A stretch of 64,000 nucleotides of DNA from Perlabentimonas sp041656735 (GCA_041656735.1 JBBACY010000013.1:1-64000), one strand, 5' to 3'. Counted from the first letter of the stretch, positions 17,420 to 27,459 are shown. Notes: generated by a model not told the origin, from the sequence alone. Program-made: numbers and translations.

Positions 17420-18766
17420 ATGGGAGCATTTCATGCCTACGATATACGAGGCGTTTACAATAAAGATTTTAACAAGGAAGATGCGTACAAAATAGGGTAC
17501 CATCTGGTTAAAGTTTTAAATACCAATAAGGTATTGGTTGGTCGTGATGTTAGAGTTTCGTCCGACGAAATTTTCGAGCACCTAGCCAAAGGAATAACAC
17601 ATGCCGGAGCCGATGTGTATGATATAGGGCTGGCTACAACGCCTATGGTTTACTTTTCAACCGCTAAGTATAATTTTAACGCTTCGGTTCAAATTACCGC
17701 TTCCCATAACGGTCGTGAGTACAACGGTATGAAGGTTTCGCGCCAAAATGCCCTACCTGTTGGGTACGATACCGGACTTAGAGAGGTAGAGCAGTGCATA
17801 CTGAATTCGGAGCCCATTGAGATTGCAAGTAAAATTGGCGAAATAAAATCTCTCGATGTTAAGGCTGATTATATCTCTTTCCTAAAAGGATACCTTAGCG
17901 ATTTTAGCAACCTGAAAGTTGCAATTGATTGCTCGAACGGGATGGCTGCTCTTTTAATTAAGGATATTTTGGGAAATAGCCCGCTTTATATTTACGATGA
18001 GCTGGACGGAACATTCCCTAACCATGATGCAAACCCCTTGATTCCTGAAAATGTTGCCGACCTTAAAAAGTTGGTAAAAACAAAGGGATGCGATTTGGGA
18101 ATTATTTTTGATGGCGATGCCGACAGGGTTATGTTTGTTGATGAAAATGGAAGGTTCATTTCACCCGATTTAATGATAGCCGTGCTTGGGCACTATTTCC
18201 TTGAAAGAAAGGGTGTTAAAGGACCTGTCTTACAAGATATTCGAACATCCAAAGCGGTGGGTGAGTACCTAGAACCAATGGGAGCACAAATGCATACTTG
18301 GCGTGTTGGCCGTGCGTTTGCAGCGCTTAAATTACGTGAAATTGATGGCGTTTACGGCGGCGAGTTGGCTGGACACTACTATTTTAAAGATTTCTACTAT
18401 TCAGACTCGGGCCTTTTAGCTAGTTTAATAATTCTCGATGTAGTGGCTAGTTTTAAGCGAAAAGGGATTTCGCTTTCTACCCTTATTTCTCGCATAGAAA
18501 CGTACGCTAACTCTGGCGAAATTAATTTCCGAATAGAGAATAAGAAAGGTGCAATGGATGCTGTACGCGAACATTTCATATCTATTGAAAAATCAACTGC
18601 ATCGTTCGATTTTGATGGTTACCGAGTAGAGTTTGCCGATTGGTGGTTTAATATTCGCCCATCGAATACCGAGCCATACCTTAGATTTATTGCCGAGGCT
18701 AAAACCACCAAACTACTTAACGAAAAAGTGGATAAAGTAAAGCAGATAATAGATAGTTTAACCTAA
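17420..18766 (+). CDS. manB: Phosphomannomutase/phosphoglucomutase
   Basis: This is a 448-residue alpha-D-phosphohexomutase that interconverts hexose 1- and 6-phosphates for nucleotide-sugar synthesis. The active-site phosphoserine is Ser95 in TASHN (here followed by G rather than the usual P). The metal loop DGDADR is at residues 231-236, the sugar-binding GGELAGHYYF segment follows, and the phosphate-binding RPSNTEPYLR is near the C terminus. All four domains are present. It begins 35 nt after the OFA transporter on the same strand. Sugar specificity is not resolved. Confidence 0.9.
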   Translation: MGAFHAYDIRGVYNKDFNKEDAYKIGYHLVKVLNTNKVLVGRDVRVSSDEIFEHLAKGITHAGADVYDIGLATTPMVYFSTAKYNFNASVQITASHNGREYNGMKVSRQNALPVGYDTGLREVEQCILNSEPIEIASKIGEIKSLDVKADYISFLKGYLSDFSNLKVAIDCSNGMAALLIKDILGNSPLYIYDELDGTFPNHDANPLIPENVADLKKLVKTKGCDLGIIFDGDADRVMFVDENGRFISPDLMIAVLGHYFLERKGVKGPVLQDIRTSKAVGEYLEPMGAQMHTWRVGRAFAALKLREIDGVYGGELAGHYYFKDFYYSDSGLLASLIILDVVASFKRKGISLSTLISRIETYANSGEINFRIENKKGAMDAVREHFISIEKSTASFDFDGYRVEFADWWFNIRPSNTEPYLRFIAEAKTTKLLNEKVDKVKQIIDSLT

Positions 18767-18785
18767 TTAGCTAGGCTTTTAAGTG

Positions 18786-19289
18786 CTATTTAGCTTTGGT
18801 TGCCAACTGTTTATAGGTTTTACTTTTAGCGAGGGCTTTTTTTAGCTCATCGTCGTGGTTTATTTGCTCTACTATTGCCTTTGAAACGGAAGTTTTTGGC
18901 ATTTCAACAAGTACGTATACTGTATGTATGCCTTTGCGTTCGGCAGTATGTTTTTTTATGGTTCTAACATCTTGTAAGTTCGCTGTTACAGTTTTGCGAA
19001 TAACCTTCACTCGTGGTTCAAGCGTCGATTTGTTTCTCAAGTCATTAGCTAAGCGGGTGGTTACGGTTGTTATTTCTGGCTCCGCTTGTTTTGCTAAGTT
19101 AACATGCGCATCAAGCACCGCTTTTCGTTCGGCAATACTTGCACTAGTTGATGACCCATTTCCTACGGCAACAAACATACCCCTTTTTGAGGGCGGATTG
19201 TTTACCCAGCTGGGAGTCTGACTTTTAGCAAGTTGACACATTAGTAGAAAGGGCGCCAGTATAATTATTATGAATGCTATTTTTTTCAT
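18786..19289 (-). CDS. LPP20-like secreted protein
   Basis: This is a 167-residue exported protein. The N terminus has Lys residues and a long hydrophobic run ending LAKSQ, which looks like a signal peptidase I site. Cys17 lies inside the hydrophobic stretch without a good lipobox. The mature part begins with TPSWVNNPP and continues into FVAVGNGSS-SASIAERKAVLDA, the pattern of the LPP20 fold found in small envelope proteins of many Gram-negative bacteria. Function is unknown. It faces manB convergently. Confidence 0.7.
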   Translation of the reverse strand: MKKIAFIIIILAPFLLMCQLAKSQTPSWVNNPPSKRGMFVAVGNGSSTSASIAERKAVLDAHVNLAKQAEPEITTVTTRLANDLRNKSTLEPRVKVIRKTVTANLQDVRTIKKHTAERKGIHTVYVLVEMPKTSVSKAIVEQINHDDELKKALAKSKTYKQLATKAK

Positions 19290-19358
19290 GGTTCAAAATC
19301 CCCCTTTTATTATATGTAGATATTTACATAATTCGTGCCAGCTTGTTGATTGAAACAA

Positions 19359-19391
19359 TTTGGTAGGGTCGAAATTATTTTACTATTTTTG
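19359..19391 (+). promoter_or_regulatory. Bacteroidetes-type promoter
   Basis: TTTG at 19359-19362 (-33) and TATTTTTG at 19384-19391 (-7, consensus TAnnTTTG) are separated by 21 nt. The start codon of the next gene follows 35 nt later. Confidence 0.65.
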
Positions 19392-19425
19392 TGTTAGTTA
19401 ATAGCGTCAAAACAGTCAATAACCC

Positions 19426-20187
19426 ATGATCCGCATAACCACATTGCTTTCTCTTATTTTAATACCCACGTTGGTTGCTTTTAGCCAAGGGAAAATAATG
19501 TTTACCAAGCAAGTGCTGGATAATCCCATTGAGTACTCACAGTGGTTTGATAGAAACCTCGAGTTGGTTTATGTTGATGCTTTTGAAGCACAGAACTTTA
19601 CCCAAACAACTTGCCTAGAGAATGGGTACGTTAAACACCAATTTTTAGACGGTAATAATTTGAGAGATAGCCATTGGGGTGCAATGCCCGTTAGCATTGA
19701 TGTGGTATACACCAAGTATCCGTTTTATAGGGATGACTGGCAAACAAACTATTTTACTTTGCTTGCCAACAGGCTAAAGGAATTGTTCCTTCTGGATTCA
19801 ACCTTAAACTCAACTAGCATTAAGTGGCGATTGGTAATGCAAACCAATGGTAAAAGTGGTAACGAGGCAAAGCATCTTTTTCATGGAATCGTGATTAACT
19901 ATTCGCCACAGTTTTTTGCTTATTTACCTGTAATTACTCCCCAATTTAGGCTCAACCCTCCGCAAGTTGAGACAGAAACCATTAGCGTTTTTATGGCCTA
20001 TGCCGATGAACTGGTTGTAAACGAACCCAATTTGGAAGCAATTTTATATCCCAAAACCGTGTATAATAGGGATATGAAGCAACGAATTCCTGAAAGGGTG
20101 AAGCAATATAAGGAGCCTGGGTGTTCGAAGTTTTCAACACGAGCAGACAGGCCTAAAGTGGGTTTATGGGCAAGGCTCTTCCGTTGA
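19426..20187 (+). CDS. Secreted protein of unknown function
   Basis: The 253-residue product opens with a signal peptide (residues 1 to about 20, ending VAFSQG). The mature protein has no motif I recognise. It contains many aromatic residues and predicted beta strands, for example QWFDRNLELVYVDAFEAQNF and SIDVVYTKYPFYRDDW, and ends in a basic segment WARLFR. It has its own promoter upstream and converges on a small membrane-protein gene with only 3 nt between the stops. An outer-envelope or periplasmic location is inferred from the signal peptide alone. Confidence 0.7.
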   Translation: MIRITTLLSLILIPTLVAFSQGKIMFTKQVLDNPIEYSQWFDRNLELVYVDAFEAQNFTQTTCLENGYVKHQFLDGNNLRDSHWGAMPVSIDVVYTKYPFYRDDWQTNYFTLLANRLKELFLLDSTLNSTSIKWRLVMQTNGKSGNEAKHLFHGIVINYSPQFFAYLPVITPQFRLNPPQVETETISVFMAYADELVVNEPNLEAILYPKTVYNRDMKQRIPERVKQYKEPGCSKFSTRADRPKVGLWARLFR

Positions 20188-20190
20188 TTT

Positions 20191-20670
20191 TTAACTTTTA
20201 ACAAAACCTGCGGTCTCTACCTCAATTCCTTTGCCTTCGGCAAAGCATTTCACATTATCTTTTATTTCAATAACCTTTGCGTAGGGAAGCCAGCCAATTT
20301 GCACTTGCTTACCTTTGCCCGACCTTTTGAAAAATGTGATGTACGTTGGGCCAAGTTTTACTTTTGTTATGGTTTCCCAAATTATAACTATAGGGGTTTT
20401 CATAAAAAAGCCAAACTGGTACTCTATGGCAAAATCATCGCCATTGAAAAAAAGTTGAGTTCTGTGGCCCGCAAATGCGAAGTAAAGAAATGCCAAGGCG
20501 TAAACACCCAAAAGGACAAAAAACCACTCGCTGGCTTTGTTATTTTTGTAAAAGAACGCGAATGATATGGCAGAAACGATAATTAGGCCGATGGCCATAG
20601 TTATAAGGAAGCGTTTGAAACGTCCACTGGTTTCAGTCGTTTGGCTAAGGTTTATTTTGAAGGGTTCCAT
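20191..20670 (-). CDS. Small membrane protein with PH-like domain, unknown function
   Basis: The 159-residue protein has two hydrophobic helices (about residues 24-44 and 50-68) followed by a soluble beta-rich domain of about 85 residues (RTQLFFNGDDFAIEY onward). That order, two helices then a bacterial PH-like domain, is common in small integral proteins of Bacteroidetes. The domain call is only by shape. No catalytic motif is visible. Confidence 0.65.
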   Translation of the reverse strand: MEPFKINLSQTTETSGRFKRFLITMAIGLIIVSAISFAFFYKNNKASEWFFVLLGVYALAFLYFAFAGHRTQLFFNGDDFAIEYQFGFFMKTPIVIIWETITKVKLGPTYITFFKRSGKGKQVQIGWLPYAKVIEIKDNVKCFAEGKGIEVETAGFVKS

Positions 20671-20738
20671 AAGTAAGTTGAGTTTATTCTATTCCAAAGG
20701 TATATTTTTTTTTAGATTTCAATTGGTTTGGGTTGGCT

Positions 20739-20784
20739 AAAATAAACAAAAGCCCCTAAATATTTAGGGGCTTTTGTTTATTTT
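20739..20784 (-). terminator. Strong intrinsic terminator after glyA
   Basis: A perfect 23-bp palindrome is centred between 20761 and 20762, with core AGCCCCTAAATATTTAGGGGCT flanked by A and T tracts. Read on the minus strand it directly follows the glyA stop codon. Confidence 0.93.
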
Positions 20785-20802
20785 TTAACGGTAAATCAGT
20801 TA

Positions 20803-22083
20803 CTACCAAGCGAATAGCGGTAGGTTGCTCATAAGTTTATTTACCTTTAAGCGAACATCATTAATAACTTTTTCGTTATCGATATTCGATATAACTTCAT
20901 CAATAAAATCAACAATAATTGGCATATGCTCTTCTTTTAGTCCACGGGTGGTAATGGCAGATGTACCCAGGCGTATACCAGAGGTTTGGAAAGGTGAACG
21001 AGAGTCGAAAGGCACCATATTCTTGTTAATTGTGATATCGGCAAGTACAAGTACATTCTCAACTTTTTTGCCAGTTATCTCAGGAAATTTCGACCTTAGG
21101 TCGATTAGCATCGAGTGGTTTTCTGTTCCACCTGAAACAACTTTGTAACCCTTGTCCATAAAAGCTTTTGCCATTGTTGCAGCATTTTTCTTTACCTGAG
21201 TTTGGTATTGTTTATACTCGGGTTGTAGTGCTTCTCCAAAGGAAACCGCTTTTGATGCAATAACATGCTCAAGTGGGCCACCCTGTATACCTGGGAATAC
21301 GCTGCTATTTAGTATTTGCGACATCATTCTAATCTGTCCTTTAGGCGTTTTTAAACCCCATGGGTTTTCAAAATCTTTGCCTAAAAGAATAATACCACCA
21401 CGAGGGCCCCTTAAGGTTTTGTGTGTGGTTGAGGTTACAATGTGTGCATATTTTACTGGGTTGTCAAGTAACCCAGCGGCAATTAGTCCTGCAGGGTGAG
21501 CCATATCAATCATAAGTAATGCACCAATTTTATCAGCTATTGCACGCATACGCTTATAGTCCCACTCGCGTGAGTATGCTGATGCTCCACCTACAATTAG
21601 CTTGGGCTTATGCTCAAGGGCTAGTTTTTCCATTTCGTCGTAGTCAACGGTCTCTGTATCTTGTTTTACCTTGTACGAAATGGCATTATACCACATTCCC
21701 GACATATTCACAGGCGAACCGTGTGACAGGTGTCCGCCGTGCGAAAGGTCGAACCCTAAAAATGTGTCGCCAGGTTTTAAAACGGCCATGAAAACGGCCA
21801 TATTGGCTTGTGCTCCTGAGTGGGGCTGAACGTTTGCATATTCTGCATCGAATAGCTCCTTTAGCCTGTCAATAGCCAATTGCTCTGTTTGGTCAACAAT
21901 CTCGCATCCACCGTAGTAGCGTGCGCCTGGGTACCCTTCGGCATATTTGTTTGTTAGTACCGATCCCATAGCCTCAAGAACTTGATCGCTAACAAAGTTC
22001 TCTGATGCAATAAGTTCAATCCCGTGCATCTGGCGTTGCTTTTCCTGTTCAATCAGGTCAAAAATTGTTTTATCTCTTTGCAT
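20803..22083 (-). CDS. glyA: Serine hydroxymethyltransferase
   Basis: The 426-residue PLP enzyme interconverts serine and glycine with transfer of a one-carbon unit to tetrahydrofolate. The start QEKQRQMHGIELIASEN is the typical substrate- and dimer-binding N terminus. The Schiff-base lysine is in VTSTTHKTLRGPRGG, and MNKYAEGYPGARYYGG (here NKYAEGYPG) is the usual PLP loop. Length matches the family. It is a single gene closed by a strong terminator. The upstream minus-strand sequence contains TACTTTTAC, a possible variant -7 box. Confidence 0.97.
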   Translation of the reverse strand: MQRDKTIFDLIEQEKQRQMHGIELIASENFVSDQVLEAMGSVLTNKYAEGYPGARYYGGCEIVDQTEQLAIDRLKELFDAEYANVQPHSGAQANMAVFMAVLKPGDTFLGFDLSHGGHLSHGSPVNMSGMWYNAISYKVKQDTETVDYDEMEKLALEHKPKLIVGGASAYSREWDYKRMRAIADKIGALLMIDMAHPAGLIAAGLLDNPVKYAHIVTSTTHKTLRGPRGGIILLGKDFENPWGLKTPKGQIRMMSQILNSSVFPGIQGGPLEHVIASKAVSFGEALQPEYKQYQTQVKKNAATMAKAFMDKGYKVVSGGTENHSMLIDLRSKFPEITGKKVENVLVLADITINKNMVPFDSRSPFQTSGIRLGTSAITTRGLKEEHMPIIVDFIDEVISNIDNEKVINDVRLKVNKLMSNLPLFAW

Positions 22084-22399
22084 AGTGTAAATTTTTTTTT
22101 GTAAAAGTAACTGTTTTATTGCGGTTTAAAAACTATTATATAGCATACAAAGCAATACTTGTTTTGTTATTTCTCTGTTTGTCTTATTGAATTGGCATTC
22201 TCCCCATATTGTTGTATCATTCTCATTGCAAGCCTAATCCGTTGTTGGATGTCCGCCAAATTTATGGTAAAGGTCTTGGTAATTTATTATAAACATTATG
22301 CACCCAGCAGTTTAATAGGGTGTATTCATAATACTGATATAATATTAAAGAACGTTTAAGCCTTATGCCCATATAAGTTTGAATACAAAATTTCTGCAG
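22084..22399. other. Gene-free gap between glyA and the ClC gene
   Basis: This 316-bp gap should hold the glyA promoter near 22090-22115. A 66-codon plus-strand frame (22159-22359) has no recognisable features. I see no RNA structure or repeat. Confidence 0.4.
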
Positions 22400-24178
22400 C
22401 TACTCATCGGAAAATTGGAGCAATACCTCTCTATAGGCTGAGAATATTTTTGATTTAGACACAAATCCGAAATATTTCCCATTATCTATAACAGGTAAAT
22501 TCCACGCACCTGTCGATTCAAATTTATTCATTACCCGCTCCATAGGCTCATCGGTTGAAATATATTCGGGTGCTGCCACCATAAGTTCGCTCACTAAAAT
22601 TGTATCGTACTTTTCAGTTTCAAACATAAGTTCTCGAACGTCATCGAGCAAAACAATACCCATCATTTTGTTTTCCGAATCCACAACTGGAAATATATTT
22701 CGACGGGACGAACTAATACTTTCAACCAGCTTGCCCAGGGTGTCGGTGGGTTTAACCGTAACAAAATCTTTTTCAACAACATTTCCCAACTTAAGTAGCG
22801 TGAGAACGGCCTTATCCTTATGGTGGGTAATTAGTTCGCCGCGTGCAGCCAACCTTTTTGTGTAAATTGAGTGAGGCTCAAAATACATAATGGTTATGTA
22901 AGCCACTGTTGATGCAATCATTAAGGGTATAAACAGTGCATACCCACCAGTTAGTTCTGCTATTAAAAAAATTGCCGTTAAGGGGGCGTGCATCACTCCG
23001 GCCATCATACCTGCCATACCCACAAGGGTAAAGTTTCCTTCGTTTAGTTCTGTTCCAACAACGGTGTTAAGCAGTTTCGAAAGGAAGTAACCTGCTACCC
23101 CTCCTAAAAAAAGTGTGGGAGCAAATATTCCGCCAACACCTCCAGCACCCGTTGTGGCAGCCATTGCATAAACCTTGAATATAAGTATAAACCCAAGCGA
23201 GGCAATTATTACCCACACGTTATCTTTGAAGGAGTAAAGGAGGCTGTTATCCAGAATGGCTTTGGGATTGCCATCTAGAAGAGACTGAAGGGTTGTGAAA
23301 CCTTCTCCATAAAGTGGAGGGAAAAGGAATATTAGAACTCCGAGAACTACGGCGCCTATTAGCACCCTTTTATATTGGTTTTTAATTTTAGCAAATTTGC
23401 TCTCAACCCACATCGCTTGTCGGGTGAAGTAAAGAGACATGAATCCACAAAAAATACCAAGTAATATATAGTAAGGAATTTTATATAAAGTAAACTGCTC
23501 AACTATTTCGAATGCAAAGGTAACCTCACGACCCAGTAAAAAGTATGATATGGTTGTTGCCGTTACCGCCGATATAAGAAGGGGTACAATTGACGCCATA
23601 GTTAGGTCGAGCATAAGTACCTCAAGGGTAAAAATTAGTCCGGCTAATGGTGCTTTAAAAATTGAGGCTATTGCAGCAGCGGCACCGCAACCAAGCATTA
23701 GGGTAATAGTTTGGCGGTTAAGTTTAAATATTTGTGCAATATTCGACCCAATAGCAGCACCAGTCAGCACTACAGGTGCCTCGGACCCTACTGATCCTCC
23801 AAAACCAATGGTTATGGTACTCGACAAAATAGAGGTGTAAGTATTATGTCGCTTTATTTTGCTCCCTCGTTTAGAAATTGAGTACAAAACTCTAGAAATC
23901 CCGTGCCCTATATCGTCTTTAACAAAAAATTTAATGTAAAGCACTGTAAGAATTATGCCAATACCAGGTAACGCAAGGTATAAAAAGCCAAGCGTGCCTT
24001 GCTCCATAATACGTTCAATTATATCGCGAATAAAATGAATCGTGTTTTTTAAAATAACAGCCGACAAACCACTGAGAATACCAACCACCACACTCAAAAT
24101 TAGGATTAAACGCTGCTGGCCTAAATGCTGCAAGGCCAGAATCCATGAATTGATAATTTTTAGTGGTTTAATTTTCAT
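22400..24178 (-). CDS. ClC family chloride channel/transporter with CBS domains
   Basis: The 592-residue protein has a ClC core of about ten or more membrane helices, followed by a cytosolic pair of CBS domains from about residue 440. The first selectivity motif is GFGGSVGSEAP, with the gating glutamate in SEAP. The motif GVGGIFAPTLFLGG matches the second conserved GxFxP region. CBS domains (around FVTVKPTDTLGKLV and MVAAPEYISTDEPMERVM) usually bind adenine nucleotides. Bacterial ClCs are mostly Cl-/H+ antiporters. Fluoride-type motifs are not seen. Confidence 0.93.
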   Translation of the reverse strand: MKIKPLKIINSWILALQHLGQQRLILILSVVVGILSGLSAVILKNTIHFIRDIIERIMEQGTLGFLYLALPGIGIILTVLYIKFFVKDDIGHGISRVLYSISKRGSKIKRHNTYTSILSSTITIGFGGSVGSEAPVVLTGAAIGSNIAQIFKLNRQTITLMLGCGAAAAIASIFKAPLAGLIFTLEVLMLDLTMASIVPLLISAVTATTISYFLLGREVTFAFEIVEQFTLYKIPYYILLGIFCGFMSLYFTRQAMWVESKFAKIKNQYKRVLIGAVVLGVLIFLFPPLYGEGFTTLQSLLDGNPKAILDNSLLYSFKDNVWVIIASLGFILIFKVYAMAATTGAGGVGGIFAPTLFLGGVAGYFLSKLLNTVVGTELNEGNFTLVGMAGMMAGVMHAPLTAIFLIAELTGGYALFIPLMIASTVAYITIMYFEPHSIYTKRLAARGELITHHKDKAVLTLLKLGNVVEKDFVTVKPTDTLGKLVESISSSRRNIFPVVDSENKMMGIVLLDDVRELMFETEKYDTILVSELMVAAPEYISTDEPMERVMNKFESTGAWNLPVIDNGKYFGFVSKSKIFSAYREVLLQFSDE

Positions 24179-24743
24179 TTATTGTTTGTTGTTAGCCATT
24201 CAGGCACAAAGCATTTCTTTTTTTGTTTTTGAATTTGCAATATTAGTAAACCTAAACAAGCAAACCTAGTGGTTTAGGTGTAAAAAAAGGTATTAACTGT
24301 TGTTCTCTATATTATTACACAGCTATGCCTAGAATTAAACATCGTCATTTTTTTGTTGAAGTTTTAACCTGTGCAAATTATTATTAATCCCATTTAACGA
24401 CTAATTACTAGTGTGAATGCTAATAATAAGTGGTGAAGATATAATATTTTGGAAACTATTGCTATAGACTTAATCTGTATATGGTATTTACGAGACTGTA
24501 TGGTTGAAGTATTACGCAGCAAATACTCGACAAATCAACATTAGTTGCTCATTTACAGTCTATTCAGTTTGAAGCGAGTAATTCAAAATAAGGCTGAATT
24601 TTACCTAAAAAGATTAAGTTTGAATAAAGGACAACCCACTTTCGTTATTTAGAGGTATTCTAAACTATAAACTTCCAGTAGCTATATTACTAACAATGGC
24701 TAAAGTAATTTAATTTTGCAGTTAATTTTAAAGTCGTTATCGA
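24179..24743. other. Long intergenic region before the rnf operon
   Basis: This A+T-rich gap separates the divergent ClC and rseC genes. A TAATTTTG -7 box lies at 24711-24718, 26 nt before the rseC start, with no clear TTTG at -33. A short CCTAAAC/GTTTAGG inverted repeat surrounds about 24252-24278. No gene longer than a few dozen codons was recognised. Confidence 0.45.
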
Positions 24744-25166
24744 ATGGCACAAAAGATTAAAACGGTTGATCATATTGGGAGTATTCAAGAGGTTACTTCA
24801 AACGATATTATTGTCAGAATTTTATCGCAGTCGGCTTGTGCAGCCTGTCATGCAAAGGGTGCTTGCGGTTTATCCGACACTGCCGAAAAAACAATTGTGG
24901 TTCATAAGCCTGATCATAGTTACACGGTTGGTCAGAATGTTAAAGTTACCCTCAGGCAATCTCTTGGTTTTAAGGCACTAGCATTAGGATATGTTTTTCC
25001 GTTTTTTCTTATGGTGATACTACTTATTACGCTTTCAGCAATGAATGTTAGCGAGCTAAAGGCTGGGTTATTTTCAATTGCAGTTTTGGTTCCTTACTAT
25101 GCAGGATTGTATTTCTTTAATGATAAGATATCCAGGCAGTTTACATTCGATATTGAATCAATTTAA
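24744..25166 (+). CDS. rseC: RseC/MucC-like protein, first gene of the rnf operon
   Basis: The 140-residue protein has an N-terminal domain with paired cysteines (SACAACHAKGACG, a CxxCxxxxxC pattern) and two membrane helices between about residues 72 and 115. This is the SoxR-reducing system/RseC family, often encoded beside rnf genes. The cysteines could bind an Fe-S cluster or serve redox chemistry. In gammaproteobacteria RseC links to SoxR reduction. Here the position 15 nt before rnfB indicates a role in Rnf assembly or redox poise, which is inferred. Confidence 0.88.
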   Translation: MAQKIKTVDHIGSIQEVTSNDIIVRILSQSACAACHAKGACGLSDTAEKTIVVHKPDHSYTVGQNVKVTLRQSLGFKALALGYVFPFFLMVILLITLSAMNVSELKAGLFSIAVLVPYYAGLYFFNDKISRQFTFDIESI

Positions 25167-25181
25167 TAAAAACAGAATAGC

Positions 25182-26051
25182 ATGAGTTATTCAATTATTG
25201 TTTACACCGTATTAATGCTTAGTACTCTAGGGGTGCTACTGGCTGTGATTTTATATTTTGTTGCTCAAAAGTTTAAGGTTTACGAAGATCCCCGCATTGA
25301 TGAGGTTGAGGCCGTGTTGCCAGGCGTAAATTGTGGTGGTTGTGGTTACCCTGGATGCCGTGGATTTGCTGAAGCATTTGTAAATGCCGACGATATTAGC
25401 ACCTTGTATTGCCCCGTTGGAGGTAACGATACATCGGTGGCTGCAGCAACCGTTTTGGGTAAGGTAGCAGTTGAGCAAGCCCCAATGATTGCCGTTGTTC
25501 GTTGCTCGGGTTCACCCGATCACCGAGCCAAAACTAGTAATTACAATGGGGCATCGTCGTGTAAATTGGCCACATCATTATACGCTGGTGATACGGGATG
25601 CCAGTATGGTTGTTTGGGTCTGGGCGACTGTGTTGCTGTATGTAACTTTGATGCCATTCATATTGACGAGGAAACCGGATTACCTGTGGTAGATGAGGAT
25701 AAATGTACTGCTTGTGGCGCTTGTATTACGGCATGTCCAAAAAGTATTATTGAACTTCGCAAAAAAGGTCCCAAAGGGAAACGGATTTTTGTGTCGTGTG
25801 TAAATAAAGATAAAGGTGGTGTAGCCAAAAAATCGTGTGAGGTTGCATGTATTGGTTGCGGAAAGTGTGTTAAGGCTTGTCCGTTTGATGCTATCGTTTT
25901 GGAGAATTTTTTGGCGTATATTGATTACGATAAATGTAAGTTGTGCCGCAAGTGTGTTGAGGTTTGTCCAACAGGCTCAATTCTCGAATTAAACTTCCCT
26001 CTTCGTAAAGAAAAAGTTGAGGAAGTAAAGCAAACCGAAAAAACAGAGTAG
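25182..26051 (+). CDS. rnfB: Rnf complex subunit RnfB, Fe-S protein
   Basis: The 289-residue RnfB receives electrons from reduced ferredoxin. One N-terminal membrane helix (about residues 4-27) is followed by the CGGCGYPGC cluster domain, then a CxxGCLGLGDC region, then ferredoxin-type motifs CTACGACITACP, CIGCGKCVKACP and CKLCRKCVEVCP. This is the expected multi-cluster layout. The Lys/Glu-rich tail is dispensable-looking. It is co-directional with all other rnf genes. Confidence 0.96.
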   Translation: MSYSIIVYTVLMLSTLGVLLAVILYFVAQKFKVYEDPRIDEVEAVLPGVNCGGCGYPGCRGFAEAFVNADDISTLYCPVGGNDTSVAAATVLGKVAVEQAPMIAVVRCSGSPDHRAKTSNYNGASSCKLATSLYAGDTGCQYGCLGLGDCVAVCNFDAIHIDEETGLPVVDEDKCTACGACITACPKSIIELRKKGPKGKRIFVSCVNKDKGGVAKKSCEVACIGCGKCVKACPFDAIVLENFLAYIDYDKCKLCRKCVEVCPTGSILELNFPLRKEKVEEVKQTEKTE

Positions 26052-26121
26052 TATTTTTGATTTTGAGGAGCATAAGGAATCGTACACAATTTCCAGCCCT
26101 CAAAATCGATATTCAACATAA

Positions 26122-27459
26122 ATGAATATGTTAAAAACTTTCAGAAAAGGTGGGGTACATCCCCTAGCAAATAAGTTTTCAGCTAAAAAGCCGGTAGAGA
26201 TATTGCCTTTGCCGCAGCAGGTAACTATTCCTATTTCACAGCACATAGGCGCCCCAGCCACACCGGTTGTTGCTAAGGGCGACAAGGTATTGGTGGGGCA
26301 GGTAATTGCAAAAAGTTCGGGCTTTGTTTCTGCAAACATTCACTCGTCAGTGTCGGGTACTGTTGAGTCTATTATACCTGCTCTCGATTCCTCGGGTTAT
26401 CAGAAATCAGCCATAGTTATTTCGGTTGAGGGAGATGAGTGGCTTCCGGAAATAGATAGGGAGGATATACTGAAGAAAGATTTTAGCCTTTCGGCAGAAG
26501 CTATTATTGCCAAAATAAATGAGGCTGGTATTGTTGGTCTAGGTGGCGCTACTTTCCCTTCACATGTTAAATTATCAGTACCCAAAGGCAAAAAGGCCGA
26601 TGTGCTAATAATAAATGGGGTTGAATGTGAGCCTTACCTAACCTCAGACCATAGGCTTATGCTCGAAAAAGGCGATGAGATAATGGTAGGCATTTTATTG
26701 TTAATGAAGGCTCTGGGTGTTGAGCGTGCGTTAGTAGGCATTGAGAATAACAAACCCGATGCCATAGCCAACCTTAGGCAAAAGGCAAGTAATTATAAGG
26801 GTATTGAGGTTCACGCACTAAAAGTGAAATATCCACAAGGTGGAGAAAAACAGCTTATTAAGGCTTTAATAAATAGAGAGGTGCCATCGGGAAATTTGCC
26901 CATTGAGGTGGGAGCAGTAGTTCACAATGTGGGTACAGCATTCGCTGTATATGAGGCTGTTCAAAAGAACAAACCTTTGGTTGAGCGCATTGTTACCGTT
27001 ACGGGCAAAAACCTTGAAAATGCCACAAATTTTTCTGTACGTATTGGAACGCCCATTTCTAACCTTATAAATATGGTTGGAATGCCCGAGTGTACAACTA
27101 AAATTGTGAATGGCGGTCCCATGATGGGCAAGGCCCTTTTATCGCCTAATGTGCCTGTTACAAAAGGTACATCGGGTGTAATATTATTTCCTGAGAATGA
27201 TTCCAAGCGACCAGCCGAACAGCCCTCGTGTATTCGTTGTGGTAAATGCGTAAGCGCTTGTCCAATGGGACTTGAGCCATACCTGCTGATACGTTTATCG
27301 CAGCGTAATATGGTGGAAAGGATGGAGCAAGAACGAATTCTCGATTGTATGGAGTGTGGCTCATGTAGTTTCGTGTGCCCAGCAAACCTACCATTGCTGG
27401 ATTTTATACGCTTGGGTAAAACCGATGTTGGTGCAATGATTAGGGCCAGGAAGAAGTAA
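26122..27459 (+). CDS. rnfC: Rnf complex subunit RnfC
   Basis: The 445-residue RnfC is the peripheral subunit that exchanges electrons with NAD. The N-terminal biotinyl-like barrel (HPLANKFSAKKPVEILPLPQ) precedes the NAD/FMN-binding Rossmann-like domain with GIVGLGGATFPSHVKL and the ECEPYLTSDHRLM motif. Two ferredoxin motifs, CIRCGKCVSACP and CMECGSCSFVCP, lie near the C terminus. It is shorter than proteobacterial RnfC because it lacks the long C-terminal repeat tail. A 221-bp gap with a repeat element separates it from rnfD. Confidence 0.96.
   Translation: MNMLKTFRKGGVHPLANKFSAKKPVEILPLPQQVTIPISQHIGAPATPVVAKGDKVLVGQVIAKSSGFVSANIHSSVSGTVESIIPALDSSGYQKSAIVISVEGDEWLPEIDREDILKKDFSLSAEAIIAKINEAGIVGLGGATFPSHVKLSVPKGKKADVLIINGVECEPYLTSDHRLMLEKGDEIMVGILLLMKALGVERALVGIENNKPDAIANLRQKASNYKGIEVHALKVKYPQGGEKQLIKALINREVPSGNLPIEVGAVVHNVGTAFAVYEAVQKNKPLVERIVTVTGKNLENATNFSVRIGTPISNLINMVGMPECTTKIVNGGPMMGKALLSPNVPVTKGTSGVILFPENDSKRPAEQPSCIRCGKCVSACPMGLEPYLLIRLSQRNMVERMEQERILDCMECGSCSFVCPANLPLLDFIRLGKTDVGAMIRARKK

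Noticed and set aside
22159..22359. Open frame of 66 codons between glyA and the ClC gene
   Set aside because: It has no family resemblance, no start signal, and lies in the region that should hold the glyA promoter.
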